Assembly: GCF_001813295.1 (NCBI RefSeq)
Contig: NZ_KV812027.1
Span: 105,408 to 168,587, forward strand
Length of the DNA: 63,180 nt
Reading direction: 5' to 3'
Source: Streptococcus sp. HMSC072G04
GTDB taxonomy: Bacteria > Bacillota > Bacilli > Lactobacillales > Streptococcaceae
The notes below the pieces were generated by a model. The model was not told the DNA's origin, ran no database searches, and saw only the letters and a list, made by a program, of their open reading frames with translations. The position numbers and the translations under genes were made by a program. Every line of letters begins with the position of its first letter. Positions within the stretch are counted from its first letter, which is position 1. This document shows, piece after piece, positions 56,692-63,180 of the stretch.

Positions 56692-59337
56692 CTATACTTC
56701 TTCTTTTTTAATCCATTCTGTCCGGATTTCTTGCGGTGCCAATAAACCTGTATGGACCGGATACGGTTGTTCCAGAAGATCGACAACCGTTTGTTGTCCT
56801 TCTGACACGCGCACATTTTCTTGGCTCATATTGTAATAGCGAAGGATGTAACCTTCTTCATTTTCTGCTACCTTAAAGGCTGTTGGACAAACTTGTGGCA
56901 AGTTCAGTGCTGGATGGTTGAAGAGACTACCTGTTGCTGCTACACTTCCTTCTTGTTTTTCAACTTGAAGGCTGGTCATCGGTGTCTGCAAAGCTTTAGC
57001 CCGGCGATAAGCGGAGAAGCGGCCCTGAGCTTGATGGCATTCCACTGCATATTCAACCTCAAAGTCCCGCAAGCATTGTGCTTCTGGCGTTGGGAAATAG
57101 CCCCAGTCACCAAGTTCTCCAGAAGCCCGAAGAATGGTCACGGCAATGGTATCATCCCCTAAAATTTCATATTCATGTAAACCTTTATTGGCTACTGTTA
57201 CCCCCTTGACATCATCATACAAGCTGACAAAGGCTTGTTGGTGTTGGGGATTTTCAGGATTTTCCCAAGAAGCAGCCGGTTTATTTGGCCGTGTCACAAC
57301 TTCATAGATACTTTCAGAATCGTTGCTTGGACGTGTATTGTGAGTCTTGACCAAGAGACGGATGCGGTGATCCTTGGCTGTATTGGTAAAGCGCGTCTTG
57401 AAGCGAATTTGCGGATCATCTACAAAAATGGTCATCTCCGTTTCAAGAGGGATAGTTATCACCTCTTCTGAGCGACTTGCCTTGCGGTTCATAAACTCGA
57501 TAATGCCTCTTTGCTCCGCATCCAATTGTTCATCCGCGCTGACCGGGATCGTCAAGTCATGCTTGAGTAAGATTTTGGCATAGCGAGCATTGTTTTCCAA
57601 AACCTCATAAGCTGTTAACTTCGCATAGATCGGCTCGGTTCCTTTTGGTTGGAAGTAGATATATTCATTTCCGATATCCCCACGATCTTCAAAGCGAAGG
57701 AAATCCTCATAAGCCTCATTGGTCGTTTTATCATAGAGGGTCAAGCCATCATCGATACTAAGGGTTACAAATGGCGTATCAATCACCCCATTTTGGAACA
57801 GACCATCATGATGAGGTGCTTTACCTTCTAAGAGCTGGAAGGTCGTCCAAGAAAGAGGCGCTAGGTGAACCGGAACCGTCACGCGCACTTGACGCGCAAT
57901 ATAGGGTTGGCGGAATTTATCCTTAGGCAAGGTATAGCCAAAGCTTGCCCCCAAGTCTTCAATCTCAGCTTCTACCAGATGCCCATCTAAATCTTCTACG
58001 TGGTAGTCCGGTAAAGTCAAAGCGGCCATTTTCTTGAAGCCCTCTGTCGGATGCAATTCCTTAAATGGACAAACCGCTACATCGACAATCGTGCTGACGG
58101 TGTCCACCTTATTGTGCAAGCCAGTATTGATGACCGTAAAGAGGTGCTCACTCTGGGCTTTTTGAGTTGCTAGTTTGCCCTTCCATTCGTTCAGAAGGTT
58201 GGTCTTGACAAAGTTCCCCACTTGATTGACCTTGGCAAAACGAACTTCCATCTCACGGTGAACATCATCCACACTACATCCACAAATACTATCGTGTGGC
58301 GCATTTTGTAAGAGTGTCTTCCAGGCATAGGTCAATTGATCCTTGTGGTTGTGCCCACCAGTAATGATGGTCAAAGGTTCCACCACTTGCTCGAGCAAGT
58401 TGCTGTTTTCTTGGAAGGCTTGCTTGAGATAAATCCGAGAGGAAGACGTATTTGCCAGTGTGTACCAACCATCGGTTTCCTGACTGGTCAATTCTCCCGT
58501 AACCGTAGATAATTGCTCAGGAAGCGCACTTTCCACTGCTTGAACATATTCATCAAAGGAACTATGAATAAAGGTCACGTCAGGGAACAGTTCGTTAGCC
58601 ACACGAATGGCTTCACTCAAGTTTCGTTGAACCGGTTGGTGGTCGCAACCGTTCATCATCAACCATTGGTTGGAGGAGGCATAGTCACGAACATCTGCCA
58701 ATTTTTGTTTCCAAAAAGCCAAAGCTTCATCTTTATCCACTGGAATTTCGTTCCCGTTACTGTACCAGTTGGCAAAGAGAATACCCAGCACACGGCTACC
58801 ATCCGCCCCTTGCCAGTACATTTCAGAAAATTGAGAGGTAAACTGCTCATCTTCGAGGACTTGGTTGTCAAATCCGATTGGTTTGACCCCACGCCCAAAG
58901 GCTGCTACGTGAATCCCTGATTTTTGAAGGATTTGAGGAGCTTGTCCCATATTTCCAAATGTATCAGGGAAGTAACCAATCTGCGTAGATTTACCCCATT
59001 TAGCGCATTCAGCCTGTCCAATCAAAGTATTGCGGACGTTGGCTTCACTGGAGATCAAGTAATCATCCTGCAAAATGTAGAAGGGACCAATCTTGAGCTT
59101 GCCCTCGTCGATATAACGCTGCACCTTGTCACGGTTTTCAGGGCGAATTTCTAAATAGTCATCGAGGACGATGGTTTGTCCATCTAAGTGGAAACTTTTG
59201 AACTCCGGATCATTTTCAAAAAGATCAAAGAGATTGTCAAAGAGTTCCACCAATTGCATCCGGTGGCTTTCAAAAGGTAGATACCACTCACGATCCCAGT
59301 GGCTGTGAGAGATGATATGTACAACAACATTTTCCAT
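56692..59337 (-). CDS. GH38 alpha-mannosidase
   Basis: 881 residues, cytosolic (no signal). Zinc and catalytic motifs: ISHSHWDREWYLPF (HxD, about 9-22), nucleophile Asp in GYFPDTFGNMGQ (about 148-159) and APHDSICGCSVDDV (about 350). Long beta-rich C-terminal half typical of GH38. Removes alpha-mannose from imported high-mannose or core N-glycan fragments. From memory pneumococcus has the same neighbours (SP_2141-2145). Starts with TGAGG before the ATG at 59337. Confidence 0.93.
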   Translation of the reverse strand: MENVVVHIISHSHWDREWYLPFESHRMQLVELFDNLFDLFENDPEFKSFHLDGQTIVLDDYLEIRPENRDKVQRYIDEGKLKIGPFYILQDDYLISSEANVRNTLIGQAECAKWGKSTQIGYFPDTFGNMGQAPQILQKSGIHVAAFGRGVKPIGFDNQVLEDEQFTSQFSEMYWQGADGSRVLGILFANWYSNGNEIPVDKDEALAFWKQKLADVRDYASSNQWLMMNGCDHQPVQRNLSEAIRVANELFPDVTFIHSSFDEYVQAVESALPEQLSTVTGELTSQETDGWYTLANTSSSRIYLKQAFQENSNLLEQVVEPLTIITGGHNHKDQLTYAWKTLLQNAPHDSICGCSVDDVHREMEVRFAKVNQVGNFVKTNLLNEWKGKLATQKAQSEHLFTVINTGLHNKVDTVSTIVDVAVCPFKELHPTEGFKKMAALTLPDYHVEDLDGHLVEAEIEDLGASFGYTLPKDKFRQPYIARQVRVTVPVHLAPLSWTTFQLLEGKAPHHDGLFQNGVIDTPFVTLSIDDGLTLYDKTTNEAYEDFLRFEDRGDIGNEYIYFQPKGTEPIYAKLTAYEVLENNARYAKILLKHDLTIPVSADEQLDAEQRGIIEFMNRKASRSEEVITIPLETEMTIFVDDPQIRFKTRFTNTAKDHRIRLLVKTHNTRPSNDSESIYEVVTRPNKPAASWENPENPQHQQAFVSLYDDVKGVTVANKGLHEYEILGDDTIAVTILRASGELGDWGYFPTPEAQCLRDFEVEYAVECHQAQGRFSAYRRAKALQTPMTSLQVEKQEGSVAATGSLFNHPALNLPQVCPTAFKVAENEEGYILRYYNMSQENVRVSEGQQTVVDLLEQPYPVHTGLLAPQEIRTEWIKKEEV

Positions 59338-59429
59338 GAGTAAAACCTCATTCTAACTTAAATTTTTAATGTTTTAAATATAAACTTGTGATTCTAACAA
59401 GAATCAGTGAAGCTAAAGCGTGCTCCTTA

Positions 59430-59578
59430 TACTCAATGAAAATCAAAGAGCAAACTAGGAAGCTAGCCGCAGGTTGCTCAAAGCACTGCTTTGAGGTTGT
59501 AGATAGAACTGACGAAGTCAGTAACATATATACGGCAAGGCGAAGCTGACGTGGTTTGAATTTGATTTTCGAAGAGTA
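59430..59578. mobile_element. RUP-like repeat (IS630-derived MITE)
   Basis: 149 bp bounded by imperfect inverted ends TACTCAATGAAAATC and, inverted, TACTCTTCGAAAATC. The interior includes the palindrome ACTGACGAAGTCAGT and GAGCAAACTAGGAAGCTAGC. I recognise this as the common streptococcal repeat family that includes pneumococcal RUP (from memory). It has no coding capacity. Its right end touches the stop codon of the GH125 gene. Confidence 0.7.
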
Positions 59579-60859
59579 TTAGCGAATATCCAAGTAATCC
59601 AAGACTAATTCGCAGAACATCATGTTGGCCCACGAGAACCATTCACGCGAGTATTTGGTTGGATCATCTACATGGAAACTTTCGTGCATGACACCCGTGC
59701 CTCCATCGCAGGCAACCAGCTGATCGAGCAAGAATTTTTTCTCAGCTTTATCTGTCGTTGTCAATCCTTGAATAGAAAGGGCAATCGGCCAGATATAGCG
59801 ATAGAAGGTATGAGAACTTCCGAGTCCGCTTGCGTACTTCCCTTCATAGAAGTAAGGATTTTCAGAGCTTAAAATAGTCCGACGAGTAGCTTGGTAGACC
59901 TCGTCGTCAATCTCGCAGTAGCCAAGATAAGGAGCTGCCAACAAGCTTGGCACGTTTGGATCATCCATGATGCTAGCATTTCCCAAACCGTCTACCTCAA
60001 AGGCATAGATTTTCTCGCCCTTGCTGTTAGTCGTGTAGGCGTAGTTTTCGATCCCTTCTTGAATCTCCGCTTGCAGGCGTTTGGCATCTGCAATGATCCT
60101 TTCACTATCAGCTAGATTCAATTCTGCAAAGATTTCTTGCACATAGCCCAAGACAACCACTGCAAACATATTGGACGGAATCAAGTAGCTATACTGACAG
60201 CAGTCATCACTTGGACGAAAGGCTGACCAGGTCATCCCTGTCACAGCGAAATCTGGCCCAAAGCCATCATTCACCAGTGTGTCTTCCTTACGATCTGTAT
60301 CCCGAACGAAGCGATAAGGGGAGTTCTTGTGGTCTTGTTCCACTGTCCAAAGATGAAGGATTTCCTTGGTCGCTGTAACAAAGGTTTCATCAAATTGGCT
60401 AGTCTCACCAGTTTCTTTCCACAGAAGATAAGCCAACTGCAAGGGGTAGCAAAGCGAATCCACTTCATACTTGCGCTCCCAAATCCAGCCATTCAAATCG
60501 GTATGGTCGGTCTCGTGATGGCCCTTCCAGTTCTCCTCAATATTAAAAGAGTTGGCATAGGGATCCTTGAGAATCAAGGTCATCTGACGTTTGACCAAAC
60601 CAGCAATGGTCTGGCGCAATTGGGGATCTCTTTTAGCCACATGAAGATAAGGCCTCAATTGAGCCGTTGAGTCACGCAACCACATAGCTGGGATGTCCCC
60701 TGTTAACACAAAGGTTGAACCGTCTTCTAAAATTTCAACTGTATTATCCAAAGTGTCTGTATAACAACGTTCAAAGACATCCACCCACTCAGGGTACTCC
60801 TTAGCTCGCTCAGCCACCTGATCCAACCATTCTCGCACAATTTCTTTTGAATAGGTCAT
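59579..60859 (-). CDS. GH125 exo-alpha-1,6-mannosidase
   Basis: 426 residues, cytosolic. (alpha/alpha)6-type family: FVLTGDIPAMWLRDSTAQLRPY in pieces (about 45-70), GWIWERKYEVDSLCYPLQLAY, YSYLIPSNMFAVV and MHESFHVDDPTKYSREWFSWANMMFCEL near the end. Matches the pneumococcal GH125 enzyme in length and motifs; it hydrolyses non-reducing alpha-1,6-mannose. The start has GAGG ahead of ATG 60859. Its stop abuts a RUP-like repeat. Divergent from GH92, with a shared inverted repeat in between. Confidence 0.92.
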   Translation of the reverse strand: MTYSKEIVREWLDQVAERAKEYPEWVDVFERCYTDTLDNTVEILEDGSTFVLTGDIPAMWLRDSTAQLRPYLHVAKRDPQLRQTIAGLVKRQMTLILKDPYANSFNIEENWKGHHETDHTDLNGWIWERKYEVDSLCYPLQLAYLLWKETGETSQFDETFVTATKEILHLWTVEQDHKNSPYRFVRDTDRKEDTLVNDGFGPDFAVTGMTWSAFRPSDDCCQYSYLIPSNMFAVVVLGYVQEIFAELNLADSERIIADAKRLQAEIQEGIENYAYTTNSKGEKIYAFEVDGLGNASIMDDPNVPSLLAAPYLGYCEIDDEVYQATRRTILSSENPYFYEGKYASGLGSSHTFYRYIWPIALSIQGLTTTDKAEKKFLLDQLVACDGGTGVMHESFHVDDPTKYSREWFSWANMMFCELVLDYLDIR

Positions 60860-60884
60860 TTATTTTCCTCACACGTATCGATTC

Positions 60885-61004
60885 TTTCCTATTCAGTATA
60901 AAAGATTTCAAATGGGAAATACATACGCAAACTATAGCCCTTTTTCTACAAAATTTCCCATTTGATAAAAACGCTATCATATTTGACAACACTTTGATAC
61001 AATG
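60885..61004. promoter_or_regulatory. Divergent GH125/GH92 control region with 13-bp inverted repeat and cre
   Basis: TCAAATGGGAAAT (60908-60920) and ATTTCCCATTTGA (60953-60965) are perfect inverted repeats 32 bases apart. GH125 side: TATACT (-10, minus strand, about 60899-60894). GH92 side: TACAAT near 60999-61004. TAAAAACGCTATCA (60966-60979) is a cre with one mismatch. Both -35 regions are weak, so activation by a bound regulator is likely. Confidence 0.65.
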
Positions 61005-61074
61005 AAGAAAATACCACCGCATGTTCCAAGAAAAACAAAGATCATTTAAGGTTGATGAAGAAAAAGGAGACAAG

Positions 61075-63150
61075 ATGCGCACACATTGCCAGACCATCGA
61101 TACCCGCTGGGGAAGCGATAATCATCCCCACTATTCCCGCGGAAATACCCTTCCTTATACCGGAGTCCCTTTTGGGATGAACTACTTCCTTCCCCAGACG
61201 ACACACGAACAAGGGGCTTGGTTTTTCAACCCCAATCTCCCTATTTTTCAGGGATTTCGCCTTACCCACCAGCCTAGTCCTTGGATAGGAGACTACGCTT
61301 GGTGCCTCATCACGCCCATCATAGGGGAAGTTGCAAGTTCCGATCTCTTCCGTCGTCAAAGCAGTTATTCGATGAAAGAAGCCGTTTTCCAGCCCCACTA
61401 CCTCCGTATTTTTTCGGAACGTTATCAGATTCAAAGCGAGCTGGTTCCAAGCCGCTACGGGGCTGTCATGCGCTTTCGAGCACCAGAAAAGCTGACTCTC
61501 TGCTTTCATGCAGCAAATGAACTAGAGGACTTGACCCTGACAGACCAAACCTGCCACTTCCGCATTCTGGATCAGGCTCATACCGCAGATACTTCCTACT
61601 CTTTCTATCTCCAGTGGCAATTTAGCCAGCCGATCGAGAATGTCACTCACATCGATCAAGATCTTTTTCTCACCTTTTCTAGCAATGAAGTGACCGTCCA
61701 ATTAGGTAGCTCTTATCTGTCCCAAGACATGGCTCACAGCCATCTTCCCAACCTTTCCCTAGAGGAAGCTAAAAAAGAAGCAACCGATCAATGGAATCAA
61801 CTGCTAAAACGAATTGAAGTAAAAGATACCGGAGGGCGTGACCAAGCCTTTTTCGATCATTGCCTTTACCGACTCCTCCTTTTCCCTCAAACCTTTTATG
61901 AAACAGATAGCACGGGAAATGACTGGCACCTGGATGTCACCCATAATGAAATCAAACCAGGAAAAGCTTATACCAATATCGGATTTTGGGACCTCTTTCG
62001 GACCTCTTTTCCGCTCTTTAGCCTTGTCTACCCCGATTACTACCGTCACTTTCTCGAAGGATTTTTAAACACTTACAAGGATACTGGTTTTCTACCAAAA
62101 TGGCTGGCCCCAGATGAACGAGGAATGATGCCAGGTACCCTTATCGATGGGGTCTTTGCGGATGCTGTCACAAAAGGGATCGCACCAGACCTACATGAAA
62201 ACATGCTGACAGCCATGCTCCAGACAGCCCAAAAAACAGATCCTACTCAACATTTTGGTCGCCATGGCAATGAAAACTACAAGGCACTTGGCTACCTACC
62301 CGATGATTTTCACGAAAGTGTGAGCCACAGCCTAGATTATGCCTATAGTGATTTTTGCATTGCTACCGTTGCCAAGCAATTGGGGCATACAAAAACAGCC
62401 GCTCGGTATGCTGCTTCTAGCTTCTCCTACCGAACATTGTATGATACCCAAACAGGCTTCATGAGAGCGCGATCCACTAATGGAAACTTTAAAGAGCCCT
62501 TCTCTCCTACCAGCTGGGGAGGAGATTATGCAGAATGCTCTGCAACCCAGGCTACTTTTGGAGCCTTACACGACCTCTCCGGCCTGATAGAGCTAATGGG
62601 CGGTAAAAAAGCCTTCACCCAACGACTGCTGGATCTAGCCAATCAAAAACCTCAATTTGATGTAAGAGGATATGGCTATGAAATCCATGAAATGAGTGAA
62701 ATGGCCCAAGCCCCATTTGGGCAGATCGCCATCTCCAATCAACCCAGCTTTCACATTCCCTACCTCTTCCGTCACAGCCTTCATCCCGAATACACCAATC
62801 TCCTGATCCACCAGATCCGTTCCCAAGCTTTCCATCAAGATTTCCAAGCCTATCCAGGTGATGAGGACAACGGTAGCCTATCTGCTTGGTACATCTGGTC
62901 AGCCCTTGGACTCTATCCAACCTGCCCAGGAAAACCAATCTATGATCTGGGCCTTCCTCTCTTTAAAGAAGTCCTTCTCCATCTTCCCAAGCAAGAGCTC
63001 AAGATTTGCGCCAACTCACACACTGCAGGCGCCCATTTCATCCAAAAGGCCCTATTAGATGGCAAAGAGAAACAAGAGGTTTCCCATCAAGATCTCCTTG
63101 AAGCCCAATTGCTCCAATTTGAGCTTTCTTGGCTTCCCCCACATGCATAA
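61075..63150 (+). CDS. GH92 alpha-mannosidase
   Basis: 691 residues from the ATG at 61075 (MRTHCQTIDTRWGSD) with AAAGGAG upstream; the frame opens at 61021 without a ribosome site. No signal peptide. Calcium-dependent exo-alpha-mannosidase fold: N-terminal beta-sandwich (VDTR-like start, GNTLPYTGVPFGM) and (alpha/alpha)6 domain with NIGFWDLFRTSFPLF, GMMPGTLIDGVFADA and the signature PGDEDNGSLSAWYIWSALG. It is the only plus-strand gene of the N-glycan locus. Ends two bases before the right terminal repeat. Confidence 0.93.
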   Translation: MRTHCQTIDTRWGSDNHPHYSRGNTLPYTGVPFGMNYFLPQTTHEQGAWFFNPNLPIFQGFRLTHQPSPWIGDYAWCLITPIIGEVASSDLFRRQSSYSMKEAVFQPHYLRIFSERYQIQSELVPSRYGAVMRFRAPEKLTLCFHAANELEDLTLTDQTCHFRILDQAHTADTSYSFYLQWQFSQPIENVTHIDQDLFLTFSSNEVTVQLGSSYLSQDMAHSHLPNLSLEEAKKEATDQWNQLLKRIEVKDTGGRDQAFFDHCLYRLLLFPQTFYETDSTGNDWHLDVTHNEIKPGKAYTNIGFWDLFRTSFPLFSLVYPDYYRHFLEGFLNTYKDTGFLPKWLAPDERGMMPGTLIDGVFADAVTKGIAPDLHENMLTAMLQTAQKTDPTQHFGRHGNENYKALGYLPDDFHESVSHSLDYAYSDFCIATVAKQLGHTKTAARYAASSFSYRTLYDTQTGFMRARSTNGNFKEPFSPTSWGGDYAECSATQATFGALHDLSGLIELMGGKKAFTQRLLDLANQKPQFDVRGYGYEIHEMSEMAQAPFGQIAISNQPSFHIPYLFRHSLHPEYTNLLIHQIRSQAFHQDFQAYPGDEDNGSLSAWYIWSALGLYPTCPGKPIYDLGLPLFKEVLLHLPKQELKICANSHTAGAHFIQKALLDGKEKQEVSHQDLLEAQLLQFELSWLPPHA

Positions 63151-63152
63151 GA

Positions 63153-63180
63153 AAAGAGAGTGGGACAGAAATCGGTAATT
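63153..63180. repeat. Right copy of 28-bp terminal inverted repeat
   Basis: Exact reverse complement of 5-32, beginning two bases after the GH92 stop. It may be the left part of a longer element cut by the window edge. Confidence 0.75.

Noticed and set aside
58513..58920. 135-residue plus-strand frame inside the GH38 gene
   Set aside because: Antisense to an intact enzyme gene; no family features.

Overview
The window reads as chromosomal DNA of an oral streptococcus of the mitis/sanguinis/parasanguinis type. The evidence is rpoB/rpoC and PBP1b of streptococcal form, a complete streptococcal com pilus operon, the S. mutans-like order ssb-levQ-levS-levR-levT-levDEFG-levX-groES-groEL, and a host N-glycan locus closely resembling pneumococcal genes. 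Coding density is high. I see no tRNA, rRNA, CRISPR, prophage or intact insertion sequence. Species assignment is inference.

Layout. 1-9.9 kb (minus): groESL behind a CIRCE operator, then the lev region: a mannose-family PTS (levDEFG) with downstream levX, preceded by a four-gene sensor (two sugar-binding proteins, a histidine kinase and a NarL-type regulator). 9.9-11.6 kb (minus): competence-type ssb, ytpR, a thioredoxin and a DUF4651 protein. 11.7-14.5 kb (plus): pepA and a UPF0371 protein, with repeat-rich intergenic DNA. 14.9-18.7 kb (minus): folate operon folP-folC-folE-folBK, in which folC and folE share one open frame. 18.7-25.5 kb (minus): CPBP protease, ackA, a com-operon methyltransferase and comGA-GG behind a cin-box. 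26.1-30.8 kb (minus): a synthase-type exopolysaccharide operon (UDP-GlcNAc 2-epimerase, membrane protein with a degenerate GGDEF-like domain, 46-residue membrane protein, processive GT2, GH8). 31-38.7 kb: rpoC and rpoB. 38.7-42.6 kb: divergent pbp1b and tyrS. 42.7-45.3 kb: ABC exporter plus LytTR/DUF3021 pair. 45.6-46.4 kb: rlmA. 46.5-63.2 kb: an N-glycan locus with YesN/YesM-type two-component system, DUF624 protein, ATPase-less ABC importer, GH20, ROK kinase, GH38, GH125 and divergent GH92.

How it works together. Much of the window is about sensing and using carbohydrate. The Lev sensor probably drives its PTS through an unusual array of TGTCA pentamers in front of levD. The N-glycan locus combines sensing, uptake and exo-glycosidases that trim mannose and GlcNAc. 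Good cre sites precede levD, ackA, the ngt transporter and GH92, implying CcpA control.

The best candidate for an undescribed system is the 26-31 kb exopolysaccharide operon. It pairs a GT2 synthase without a PilZ domain with a GGDEF-like membrane protein, in a genus generally thought to lack c-di-GMP signalling. That partner gene also carries an in-frame stop just after its best-looking start. Other points worth checking are the folC-folE frame fusion at an A-run, structured leaders before the folate operon, UPF0371 and rpoB, a small MITE-like repeat in two sizes, and a 13-bp inverted repeat between the divergent mannosidase genes.
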